Source: an uncultured Treponema sp. (GTDB lineage: Bacteria > Spirochaetota > Spirochaetia > Treponematales > Treponemataceae). From it: a stretch of DNA of 14,021 nt. The translations under genes were made by a program, and so were the position numbers. Positions within the stretch are counted from its first letter, which is position 1. Each line of letters begins with the position of its first letter. The stretch spans positions 1 to 14,021 of the forward strand of contig CAJPOL010000042.1 in assembly GCA_905372265.1 (NCBI GenBank), given 5' to 3'. A model generated the notes under the pieces. That model was not told the DNA's origin. It saw nothing but the letters and a program-made list of their open reading frames with translations, and did no database searches. Below, in pieces: positions 1 to 6,794 of the stretch.

Positions 1-1542
1 ACCTATGCTATCAGCGCCTCTCCTGTCGGAAAATTCAATCCGCTCATCGCCGATACCCAGTATGATGAATATGTCAACGGACTGGTATATGCCTCGCTGC
101 TCCGCTTAAATGCAAAGATTGAGCTTGAGCCTGCATTAGCGGAAAAATACGAGGTCAGTAAGGACAGCACGATTATTACCTTTATGCTGAGAAAAGGGCT
201 GACTTTCCATGATGGTAAACCGGTTACGGCCGAGGACGTCAAGTTTACGCTTGAAGCGCTTGCAAGTCCTCAGTATGACGGAGATATTCAAAGTTATGTT
301 CAATCTATTAAAGGCTTTAAAGCATTTAACGAAGGAAAGGCTGCGGATGTTTCCGGCATTGCGGTAAAGAATGATAGGACAGTCGAAATTACTTTTAGCG
401 AACCGTACGTTCCTGCGCTGATTAACATCGGAACATTGGGCATTCTGCCTAAGCATATTTGGAAGGATGTACCGGTCAATGAATGGGCAAAAGCAACGGG
501 TATCTTGTCAAAACCGATAGGCTGCGGGGCGTATCAGCTTGAAAGTTTTGTAAGCGGCTCTTACGTCAAACTTACCGCATTTACTGCGTATTACGGCGGA
601 AAGCCTAAAACGGCGAACTTCGTTCTCAAAGTCGTCAACGAGGCGACGGTACAAGCAGAACTGATTAACGGTAGTGTTGATATCGCCGATGTATCCGCAG
701 TTAAGAATGCCGATGCAAAGCAGCTTGCGGCAAAAGGCGTAACGGTAGTGCGTTATCCGAACTCAAAGATTCAATACATGGGCTTTAATCTCCGTGATGC
801 GCGGCTTGACTTGAACGTCCGGACGGCTATTGCGTATGGGATTGACCGGCAAGCCATTGTGAACGGGCTAATCGAAGGGAACGGCGTTGTGCTTGATACG
901 CCGATGGTCCCTTCACTGTGGTCGTATCCGAAGAGCGGTTTAACGCATTATGTATTCGATGCCCAAAAGGCCAAAGAGTATCTAAAAAAAGCAGGGTATG
1001 CAGATACAAACGGCGACGGCTTTGTCGATAAAAACGGTAAAAACTTACAGCTGACACTGACTATCCCGAAGGGCGATAAAATCAGAGAGCAAACGGGGCC
1101 GGTTATTCAGTCTGAGCTGAAGAAAATCGGTATCGACATTGTCCTTGAGCCGATGGATTTTAATGCAACGATGCAGAAAGTTGTCGGCAATCACGAATTT
1201 GAATTGTACTTGATGGGCAACACGCTTGACCCCGATCCCGATCCGACGCCTTATTGGTATTCCACACAAGCAACCGACGAAAAAGGCAGTTTCGGCTGGA
1301 ATATTGCGGCATTCCGTTCAAAAAAGGCTGATGAACTTATGGATTTAAACAGAAAACAGCTCAATACGGCAGACCGCAAAGCAACCTTACAGGAATTCGG
1401 TATTCTTTTAAATAAGGAGCTCCCGTGGGTACCGCTTTATGCCGCCGATATTGCAAAGGCTTACCGCTCAGGTGTTACCGGCTATACACCCAACACGTTC
1501 GTCGATTTTTACAATGTACAAAATTGGGAAGTGGTGAAGTAA
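1..1542 (+). CDS. ABC transporter substrate-binding protein (peptide/nickel family), 5' partial
   Basis: This is a family 5 extracellular solute-binding protein (SBP_bac_5, DppA/OppA/AppA type) that captures a peptide or similar ligand outside the cytoplasmic membrane and delivers it to the permeases encoded downstream. The frame is open from base 1, so the signal peptide and first residues lie outside the window; 513 residues are present, close to a full mature protein. Family hallmarks are visible: the N-terminal segment FNPLIAD, the stretch LRKGLTFHDGKPVTAEDVKFT, GILPKHIW, GCGAYQL, and the late segment FNLRDARLDLNVRTAIAYGIDRQ. The segment DTNGDGFVDKNGK is the common family loop resembling a calcium-binding site. 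The substrate cannot be read from sequence. The gene is the first member of an importer set whose other parts lie at 2345-3316, 4341-5129, 5126-6013 and 6007-6666. The family call is secure; ligand identity is unknown. Confidence 0.93.
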   Translation, partial: TYAISASPVGKFNPLIADTQYDEYVNGLVYASLLRLNAKIELEPALAEKYEVSKDSTIITFMLRKGLTFHDGKPVTAEDVKFTLEALASPQYDGDIQSYVQSIKGFKAFNEGKAADVSGIAVKNDRTVEITFSEPYVPALINIGTLGILPKHIWKDVPVNEWAKATGILSKPIGCGAYQLESFVSGSYVKLTAFTAYYGGKPKTANFVLKVVNEATVQAELINGSVDIADVSAVKNADAKQLAAKGVTVVRYPNSKIQYMGFNLRDARLDLNVRTAIAYGIDRQAIVNGLIEGNGVVLDTPMVPSLWSYPKSGLTHYVFDAQKAKEYLKKAGYADTNGDGFVDKNGKNLQLTLTIPKGDKIREQTGPVIQSELKKIGIDIVLEPMDFNATMQKVVGNHEFELYLMGNTLDPDPDPTPYWYSTQATDEKGSFGWNIAAFRSKKADELMDLNRKQLNTADRKATLQEFGILLNKELPWVPLYAADIAKAYRSGVTGYTPNTFVDFYNVQNWEVVK

Positions 1543-1561
1543 TTCATAATTGGTAAATGTA

Positions 1562-1648
1562 ACCGCAAAGACCGACAAGGATGCAGAGGGAGTGATTTGA
1601 TAAGAATTTTATTTTTAAATCCTTTGCGACCTCTGCGTGCTTTGCGGT
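1562..1648. repeat. Imperfect inverted repeat with CGCAAAG-type units
   Basis: Arms ACCGCAAAG (1562-1570) and CTTTGCGGT (1640-1648) are perfectly complementary. A second paired block follows inside, GCAGAGG (1583-1589) with CCTCTGC (1630-1636), separated by unequal internal loops and an AT-rich centre. Related CGCAAAG-like units recur in the right half (1621-1648). It starts 20 bases after the binding-protein stop. A following T-run is weak, so it looks more like a dispersed repeat than an intrinsic terminator, though as RNA it could still shape the 3' end of the transcript. Confidence 0.6.
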
Positions 1649-1696
1649 GAGTTTTATAGGAAGCATCGCCATATAGTAAATTTTTCAAAAGTACGC

Positions 1697-1715
1697 TATA
1701 TTACTGCGAAAGAGG
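1697..1715 (+). promoter_or_regulatory. Candidate -10 box and ribosome binding site of the toxin-antitoxin pair
   Basis: TATATT (1697-1702) is a plausible -10 element and AGAGG (1711-1715) a good ribosome binding site six bases before the ATG at 1722. ATATAG (1671-1676) and CTATAT (1696-1701) form a spaced inverted repeat that overlaps the -10, the sort of place where an autoregulatory antitoxin-toxin complex binds. No convincing -35 is seen. The promoter and operator roles are inferred. Confidence 0.35.
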
Positions 1716-1721
1716 TCGTAT

Positions 1722-1928
1722 ATGCCCTATTCCGCTTTAGAGAAAAAACTCAACAGTTTAAGTGTAGAGCAACAGCAATCGGTTTTTGATTATATTAATT
1801 TTTTGATATATCAAAATAGAACTAAAAAAGAAAAAACAATGTATCGTACTCCCGGAGGACTTACAGGTATATTCTATATGGCCGATGATTTCGATGAAAC
1901 ACCCGAATGCTTTAAGGACTATGTTTGA
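1722..1928 (+). CDS. VapB-like antitoxin (DUF2281-type)
   Basis: This 68-residue protein is the probable antitoxin of the PIN-domain toxin encoded immediately downstream. The N-terminal half (KKLNSLSVEQQQSVFDYINFLI, roughly residues 8-29) is an amphipathic helical segment typical of DUF2281 proteins. The C-terminal end carries the motif YMADDFDETPECFKDYV, matching the conserved DDFDxPxxxFxxY tail that binds the toxin in this antitoxin group. The start is supported by AGAGG at 1711-1715. The stop overlaps the toxin start by one base (TGATG), a standard coupled arrangement that keeps antitoxin and toxin co-translated. In this family the antitoxin neutralises the toxin and, as a complex, usually represses its own promoter. 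The pair is visibly AT-richer than the transporter genes on either side, consistent with acquisition by transfer. Confidence 0.85.
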   Translation: MPYSALEKKLNSLSVEQQQSVFDYINFLIYQNRTKKEKTMYRTPGGLTGIFYMADDFDETPECFKDYV

Positions 1929-2305
1929 TGTATTTATTGGATACACATACGCTTCTCTGGTTTTTGCACAATTCTCCGCAGCTATCAAAAAAAGCACTAA
2001 AGATCATTACAACGGAACAACAGATGTATGTAAGCATTGTATCTCTATGGGAGATTGCAATTAAAAAAAATATCGGAAAACTTAACTTTGAATACCCAAT
2101 TCAAAAAATAGAAACAATGTGTTACGAAAAAGACATATCATTGCTAAATATTACATCAAAACATCTTGATAAACTCATTGAACTTCCAATTATTCATAGT
2201 GATCCGTTCGACCGTTTGCTTATCTCTCAGGCAATGACTGAAAACTTTCGTATTATAACAAAAGACGGCATTATTCCAAAATACCGTGTTGAAACTATTT
2301 GGTAG
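1928..2305 (+). CDS. vapC: PIN-domain ribonuclease toxin, VapC family (Sll0205-like)
   Basis: This 125-residue PIN-domain protein is expected to be a magnesium-dependent endoribonuclease toxin that stops translation by cutting tRNA or rRNA; the target is not predictable here. The acidic metal-binding residues are present: D5 in MYLLDTH, E42 in SLWEIAIK, D92/D95 in HSDPFDRLL, and D113 in ITKDGII. The SLWEIAIK and DPFDRLL motifs are typical of the PIN_Sll0205 subgroup, which pairs with DUF2281 antitoxins. The ATG at 1928 is preferred because it overlaps the antitoxin stop as TGATG; a TTG one codon upstream is also in frame. All catalytic positions are intact, so an active toxin is likely. The pair sits between the binding protein and first permease of an ABC importer, an unrelated insertion. 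Confidence 0.92.
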   Translation: MYLLDTHTLLWFLHNSPQLSKKALKIITTEQQMYVSIVSLWEIAIKKNIGKLNFEYPIQKIETMCYEKDISLLNITSKHLDKLIELPIIHSDPFDRLLISQAMTENFRIITKDGIIPKYRVETIW

Positions 2306-2344
2306 CAATCAATTCCTCTAAAATGTGCATTATAAATTGATTTA

Positions 2345-3316
2345 ATGATGAATTATTCCCTTATGTTCCGATTTATCTGTAAAAGGCTGATTATTTCAGT
2401 TATTCTCCTATTCGGTATTACAGCGCTGCTCTTTTTTTTGTTTGAATTGCAGCCGGGGAATCCGTACCTCAATTTTATTAAGCCCGGAATGTCTCCTGAA
2501 CGGATTGAAGTAATGCTGCGGGAAAAAGGCTATTACGATCCGCTTTCCATACGGTGGACAAAAATGCTTGCTTCTCTTTTACGGCTCGATTTCGGCTATT
2601 CGCTGCAATACGGAATGCCGGTAACCACACTCATTTTAGCTCGGCTTCCCAATACGCTTGCGCTTACCGTGCCTGCTTTACTGATTGCCGTTGTCCTATC
2701 AGTGCCGGTTGGCAGGCGCAGTGCATTCTATCCGCACAGTCTTTTTGCAAAAGGTGCCGATATGCTGTCGGGTATCGGAGTGTGTACACCGGCATTTTTT
2801 ATCGCACTATTTTTGATAAAAGCCTTTGCATCCGATATTCCGCTGTTTCCTATTTCCGGAATGGAAGATATTTCTCAGTCAGGAAAGGCGTTGCTGTTCA
2901 GCCGCTTCCAGTATGCTGTACTGCCGGTTACAACATTGACGCTGATGCAGTGCGCTCCGTTAGTCCGCTATGTCCGCTCCTTTATGCAGTCGGTTAAACA
3001 GGAGGATTTTATCCGTACCTATGAAGGGTTCGGTCTGACGCGGTATGCAGCGTATAAGAGCGCCGGTTTCCGCGCAGTCCTCCCGAGGCTTATCACAATG
3101 GTATTTATGGAAGTTCCGTATCTCATTTCCGGCGCACTTATTACGGAAAGCATTTTTGTATGGCCGGGGATCGGCAAACTCAATTTCGATGCGGTACATT
3201 TTAGAGATTATCCAGTCCTGCTCGGCATTACTGCGGTAACGGCTGTTTGTGTGCTGCTTGCAAATCTGATCGCCGATATACTGAATTATTTCTTTGATAA
3301 ACGGATGGGACTGTAG
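2345..3316 (+). CDS. ABC transporter permease, DppB/OppB/NikB type
   Basis: This is the first transmembrane subunit of the importer, a BPD_transp_1 permease of 323 residues with about six membrane helices. The N-terminus MFRFICKRLIISVILLFGIT followed by LQPGNPY is the classic DppB-like first helix and PGDP-type motif. LLRLDFGYSLQYGMPV is the conserved periplasmic segment. The cytoplasmic EAA loop that docks on the ATPases is QEDFIRTYEGFGLTRYAAYK. The late GIGKLNFDAVHFRDYPV and C-terminal ANLIADILNYFFDKRMGL also match the family. The start is uncertain: ATG codons at 2345, 2348 and 2363 are all in frame, and none has a clear Shine-Dalgarno sequence; 2363 (MFRFICKR) best matches relatives. The gene follows the toxin stop by 39 bases and is separated from its partner permease by the Rpn nuclease gene. 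Confidence 0.93.
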   Translation: MMNYSLMFRFICKRLIISVILLFGITALLFFLFELQPGNPYLNFIKPGMSPERIEVMLREKGYYDPLSIRWTKMLASLLRLDFGYSLQYGMPVTTLILARLPNTLALTVPALLIAVVLSVPVGRRSAFYPHSLFAKGADMLSGIGVCTPAFFIALFLIKAFASDIPLFPISGMEDISQSGKALLFSRFQYAVLPVTTLTLMQCAPLVRYVRSFMQSVKQEDFIRTYEGFGLTRYAAYKSAGFRAVLPRLITMVFMEVPYLISGALITESIFVWPGIGKLNFDAVHFRDYPVLLGITAVTAVCVLLANLIADILNYFFDKRMGL

Positions 3317-3415
3317 TGCGTAGCTTTCAGGGCAAACGCAATGAGCTCAAAGTTCGCAACGGTTTTTAGCCGTTTCTCCATCTGTGCTTTATATGGCGGG
3401 TATGGAGGTGCAAAA

Positions 3416-4309
3416 GTGAATGACACACTAACACTCACCCTTAGGAACGATTACCTTTTTAAACTCTTGCTCGGTTCGGAAGAAAATAAAGTCTGTTTGC
3501 AAGACTTGCTCGAATGCATCCTTGACATCCCAGTAGGAATGATTGAAGACCTTGAGTTACTGGATAAGGAACTGGCTAAGGATACGGTAAGCGATAAAAC
3601 CGGTATCTTGGATGTCAAGCTCCGACTGAAAGATAGGACAACTATCGATATTGAAATTCAAAACTCTTGGTCTGCGGAATTTATCCCTCGCACCTTATTC
3701 TATTGGTCTAAAATGTATGTTGCGGGTTTTAATGAGGGAGAACCATATACAAGTCTGACTAAGTGCATTACGATCAATCTGGTTTCACAAGGCTTTAAAC
3801 TGAATAGTCAGGTACACTCTGTTTATCGCATCTTGGAGAAGGAACGCTATCAGCCGCTTACCGACTTACTTGAGATACACTTTCTCAATCTATCAGCAGT
3901 ACAAGCGTATCCCATAAAGAAGCCCGCCTCTATCGATAAACGGCAAAAACTGATAAATTGGTTAAAGTTTATAAATACAGATGATAGGGAGGAAAGGAAT
4001 ATGCTTGCAATGACTTCACCCATATTACAAATGTTAAATGAGCAGATAGACGTATTAACGCTTAGTCCGGTAGAGCGCAAGCTCTATGAATCACGGATGA
4101 AACTGAAAAGCGATATCGCAACTATTTCTGAAGTACAATTTAAAGCCGGTGCCGAATGGGGGCTGGTCGAAGGTAAATCGCTTGGTCTTGCTGAAGGCGC
4201 CCGTCAACAGGCGCTTGAAACGGCACGGTTTATGAAACAGGCAAACTGCGATATGTCATTTATCATGCAGGCGACCGGTTTAAGCGAGCAAGAGATAGAG
4301 CGTTTGTAA
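3416..4309 (+). CDS. Rpn family recombination-promoting nuclease / PD-(D/E)XK 'transposase'
   Basis: This 297-residue protein belongs to the PD-(D/E)XK nuclease 'transposase' family (Rpn/YhgA-like, PDDEXK_2). Characterised members are DNA endonucleases that raise recombination, and many are linked to horizontal transfer; they are not classical DDE transposases. Numbering from the GTG start, residues 10-20 (RNDYLFKLLLG) are the family N-terminal motif. The nuclease core shows D66 in GILDVKLRL and the variant E80-x-Q82 in IDIEIQ in place of ExK, as usual for this family. RTLFYWSKMYVAGF (92-105) is also conserved. The C-terminus has a Gly/Glu-rich linker and ends in the small helical module ATGLSEQEIERL. 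The start is GTG at 3416, fixed by GGAGG at 3404-3408 with seven bases of spacing; an in-frame ATG at 3341 would add an unlikely N-terminus. It lies between two permease genes of one transporter and looks intact. Confidence 0.88.
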   Translation: MNDTLTLTLRNDYLFKLLLGSEENKVCLQDLLECILDIPVGMIEDLELLDKELAKDTVSDKTGILDVKLRLKDRTTIDIEIQNSWSAEFIPRTLFYWSKMYVAGFNEGEPYTSLTKCITINLVSQGFKLNSQVHSVYRILEKERYQPLTDLLEIHFLNLSAVQAYPIKKPASIDKRQKLINWLKFINTDDREERNMLAMTSPILQMLNEQIDVLTLSPVERKLYESRMKLKSDIATISEVQFKAGAEWGLVEGKSLGLAEGARQQALETARFMKQANCDMSFIMQATGLSEQEIERL

Positions 4310-4340
4310 AGAATATAAAAAACCGGTTTGTTCGATTATA

Positions 4341-5129
4341 ATGCAGACTATCAACCGAAAGCTCACCGTAGGATTGAGTATCTTTGCAACGCTGCTGCTG
4401 TTCATATTTTTAACGCCGGCGGTTTTTCAGAAAAATCCGAATGATATTAACTTAATGCAGATAGAATCGCCGCCGTCGCATGAGCACCCGTTAGGTACGG
4501 ATGCGCTTGGACGGGATATTCTTGCGCGCACAGCAGCGGGCGGAAAAATTTCCCTTGCCGTCGGTATTGCTGCAACAAGTATACGTACCCTTATTGCCGT
4601 CATACTTGGGTTTATTGCGGGTTTTTCAAAAAAAGCTGATGCGGTAATTATGCGGATTATCGATGTGATGCTCTGCTTTCCGTTTTATGTGCTGGCGTTG
4701 TCGGTAATGGTATTTCTCGGTAATTCGCTCGCACATTTGATTATGATTATCGCCTTTTTTACTTTTGCTCCTTCCGCCCGCCTTATCCGCACGGAAGTAC
4801 TCGCGATAAAAGACCGCGAGTTTATTCAGATATGCAGGATAAACGGAGAAAGCGGATTGGGTATTCTTTGCCGGCATATTCTGCCGCTTTTGAAAAATAC
4901 CATTGCCGTAATCTTTACCACTTCCGTTGCACAAGCTGTGTTGATGGAATCTTCGCTATCGTTTCTCGGCATGGGAATTCAAGAACCGCAAGCCAGCTGG
5001 GGTTCCATGCTGTCCGTCACATTCGATATTATGAACATCGGCGCTCAATGGTATATGTGGCTTCCTGCGGGCTTGTGCATTATCCTTTTAACGTATTCAA
5101 TTCATAGTATCGGAGAAAGTATAACTTGA
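4341..5129 (+). CDS. ABC transporter permease, DppC/OppC/NikC type
   Basis: This is the second transmembrane subunit of the importer, 262 residues. After a first membrane helix (about residues 8-28) comes HPLGTDALGRDILARTAAGGKISL, the signature N-terminal domain junction of DppC-like permeases. The EAA loop that contacts the ATPases is IKDREFIQICRINGESGLGILCRHILP. ESSLSFLGMGIQEPQASWGSML is the conserved late motif. About six helices are expected. The ATG at 4341 lacks a recognisable Shine-Dalgarno sequence; the upstream 31 bases separate it from the Rpn gene. The 3' end overlaps the next gene's TTG start (TTGA at 5126-5129), so the ATPase is translationally coupled to this permease. The length is slightly shorter than many family members, mainly at the N-terminus. 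Confidence 0.93.
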   Translation: MQTINRKLTVGLSIFATLLLFIFLTPAVFQKNPNDINLMQIESPPSHEHPLGTDALGRDILARTAAGGKISLAVGIAATSIRTLIAVILGFIAGFSKKADAVIMRIIDVMLCFPFYVLALSVMVFLGNSLAHLIMIIAFFTFAPSARLIRTEVLAIKDREFIQICRINGESGLGILCRHILPLLKNTIAVIFTTSVAQAVLMESSLSFLGMGIQEPQASWGSMLSVTFDIMNIGAQWYMWLPAGLCIILLTYSIHSIGESIT

Positions 5130-6013
5130 ACAGCCTCGACGTTAAGCATTTGACGATAGCGCTCAAACAACATGCCGGACAGGGCGCCGCTAACGGCTCA
5201 GACAAACTGCTTGTGCAAGATATACGTTTTTCAATCGGCGAACGGCAAACGCTTGCTGTTGCCGGTGAATCGGGTTCGGGGAAAACGCTTACGGCGCTCG
5301 CAGTAATGGGCTTACTCGATCGCTCAGTCTTTTCTGTAAAAGGCTCATGTTTGTTTTTTACTCAACAGCGTACAGGCGCCGGAAACACACCCATTTACAC
5401 GAATGATACCTTTGAGAACGATAGCGTTCCGTCTGCGACCGGTAAGCCGGTAGACCTTTTTTCGCTTACCGAAAAAGAGCGCAAAACGCTTTGTCTTGAA
5501 GAAATTGCGATGATCTATCAAAATCCGTTCCGCAGTTTGTCGCCGGTAGAAAAAATTAAAACGCATATTAAGCATATCTGCACGATAAAGCAGCGGCAGC
5601 CTGATTCCGGATGGCTGCATACACTGTTTGATGCGGTACAGCTGAATAGGGAAGAAATGCTGAGCAAATACCCGCATGAACTGTCAGGCGGAGAATTGCA
5701 GCGCATGATGCTTGTGCTGGCCATTCTCTTTAAGCCGCGCCTCCTCATTTGCGATGAGCCGACCGCTTCGCTCGATTATCAAACAGGTAAGCATATTGTT
5801 TCGCTTCTAAAGAGGCTGAAAGAAATCAACGGTATGTCTCTCCTGTTTATCTCACACGATATTTCACTGGTACGGGATATTGCGGATGCTGTTATTATTA
5901 TGAAAAACGGACGGATCGTTGAAACAGGCGAGGCAGAACTCATTTTTACCCGTCCGAAACAAGCGTATACACACGAACTCATCCAAGCCTCGTATCTGGA
6001 GAAGCGATGTTAA
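5126..6013 (+). CDS. ABC transporter ATP-binding protein, DppD/OppD/NikD type
   Basis: This is the first of two cytoplasmic ATPase subunits powering the importer, 295 residues. Visible motifs are Walker A GESGSGKT (47-54), Q-loop YQNPF (Q132), signature LSGGELQR (186-193), Walker B LLICDEPTASLD (206-217) and the switch histidine in FISHD (H244). Between Walker A and the Q-loop there is roughly 30 extra residues (about 79-108, rich in T, N, G and S) compared with usual DppD proteins. The C-terminal oligopeptide-transporter extension (OligoHPY, with its cysteine-rich segment) present in classical OppD/DppD is missing: the protein stops soon after TRPKQAYTHELIQA. That layout is closer to NikD-like ATPases. 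The start is TTG at 5126, overlapping the permease stop, with GGAG at 5112-5115 upstream. It overlaps the next ATPase gene by seven bases. Confidence 0.93.
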   Translation: MNSLDVKHLTIALKQHAGQGAANGSDKLLVQDIRFSIGERQTLAVAGESGSGKTLTALAVMGLLDRSVFSVKGSCLFFTQQRTGAGNTPIYTNDTFENDSVPSATGKPVDLFSLTEKERKTLCLEEIAMIYQNPFRSLSPVEKIKTHIKHICTIKQRQPDSGWLHTLFDAVQLNREEMLSKYPHELSGGELQRMMLVLAILFKPRLLICDEPTASLDYQTGKHIVSLLKRLKEINGMSLLFISHDISLVRDIADAVIIMKNGRIVETGEAELIFTRPKQAYTHELIQASYLEKRC

Positions 6014-6666
6014 GTGTGCGGCATCTTTCGGTAAGCTATCACAAGCCGGTCTTTACGGATGTAACGATGGATTTTGCGCAAAAGATTTACGGCATTCAAG
6101 GCGAATCCGGTTCCGGTAAATCCACATTCATTAAGGCGGTTCTCGGTCTGATTCCCTACCAAGGGCAAGTGCTGTACAACGGAAAAGAATTGAAAAAGCC
6201 GAAAGACCGGCGCGGATTTCAGGTGATTTTTCAAAATCCTTTTTACTCGTTTAATCCGCAAAAAACAATTCGGAGCGCCTTTGATGAAATGCTCCGCTGG
6301 AATAGCAGCAACCGCGAGCGGAGTAAAAAGACATATACTGACCAAAGAAATGAAGTAATCAGCCGCTGTTTGGAGCCGACCGGTTTACCGGAGGCGGTAC
6401 TGGATAAATATCCCCACGCCTTTTCAGGCGGAGAGCTGCAGCGGCTTGCCATCGCACGCGCCTTGGCGGGCAATCCGCATGTGCTTATTTTGGATGAGCC
6501 GACCTCCGCACTCGATGTTATTACGCAAAAAAAACTCTTGGATGATATGCTCCCGCTGCTGAAAGGCAAAACCGTGCTGCTAATCAGCCATGATGTCCGG
6601 GTGATCGGCTACTGCGCCGATGAAATGCTTATCCTCAAAGAACAGCAGCTGTTTCTTCAACTCTAG
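6007..6666 (+). CDS. ABC transporter ATP-binding protein, DppF/OppF/NikE type (short)
   Basis: This is the second ATPase subunit, 219 residues, essentially a bare nucleotide-binding domain. Motifs are Walker A GESGSGKST (32-40), Q-loop FQNPF (Q76), signature FSGGELQR (139-146), Walker B VLILDEPTSALD (159-170) and H195 in ISHD. All catalytic residues are intact. It is much shorter than standard DppF (over 300 residues) because it lacks the C-terminal extension; it ends a few residues after the last strand (MLILKEQQLFLQL). ATG 6007 is supported by GGAG at 5998-6001 with five bases of spacing, and overlaps the preceding stop, so both ATPases should be made in fixed ratio. It closes the transporter operon; no clear intrinsic terminator follows. 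Confidence 0.93.
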   Translation: MLSVRHLSVSYHKPVFTDVTMDFAQKIYGIQGESGSGKSTFIKAVLGLIPYQGQVLYNGKELKKPKDRRGFQVIFQNPFYSFNPQKTIRSAFDEMLRWNSSNRERSKKTYTDQRNEVISRCLEPTGLPEAVLDKYPHAFSGGELQRLAIARALAGNPHVLILDEPTSALDVITQKKLLDDMLPLLKGKTVLLISHDVRVIGYCADEMLILKEQQLFLQL

Positions 6667-6794
6667 GAAAAGAGCGCACTATCAAACTATTTATTCGTTA
6701 CGGAAAGCACCTGATGCGTTTGTCCTGTCTTTTAGTATTTTCTTGTTACTTTTTGATTGACAGAGTTACGGATTTTATTCATTATAGAGGTAAT

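Noticed and set aside
2308..2341. ATCAATT and AATTGAT as a hairpin between the toxin and permease genes
   Set aside because: It is a seven-base AT-rich pair with a 20-base spacer and no T-run; it is too weak to call as terminator or operator.
3341..3415. An in-frame ATG that would extend the Rpn nuclease N-terminus by 25 residues
   Set aside because: The added residues do not resemble the family N-terminus, and GGAGG sits seven bases before the GTG at 3416, which begins the family motif.
3333..4306. CAAACGC upstream and GCGTTTG at the end of the Rpn gene as terminal inverted repeats
   Set aside because: Only seven bases match and the right copy lies inside the coding end; this is well within chance and no target duplication is seen.
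6757..6785. TTGACA followed 17 bases later by CATTAT, a possible promoter for the 511-residue gene
   Set aside because: Transcription would start near 6792, after the ribosome site and only a few bases before the ATG, so it does not fit.
6714..6794. An N-terminal hydrophobic extension of the 511-residue protein that could look like a signal peptide
   Set aside because: There is no ribosome site at 6714, whereas AGAGG precedes ATG 6795; the rest of the protein looks cytosolic.
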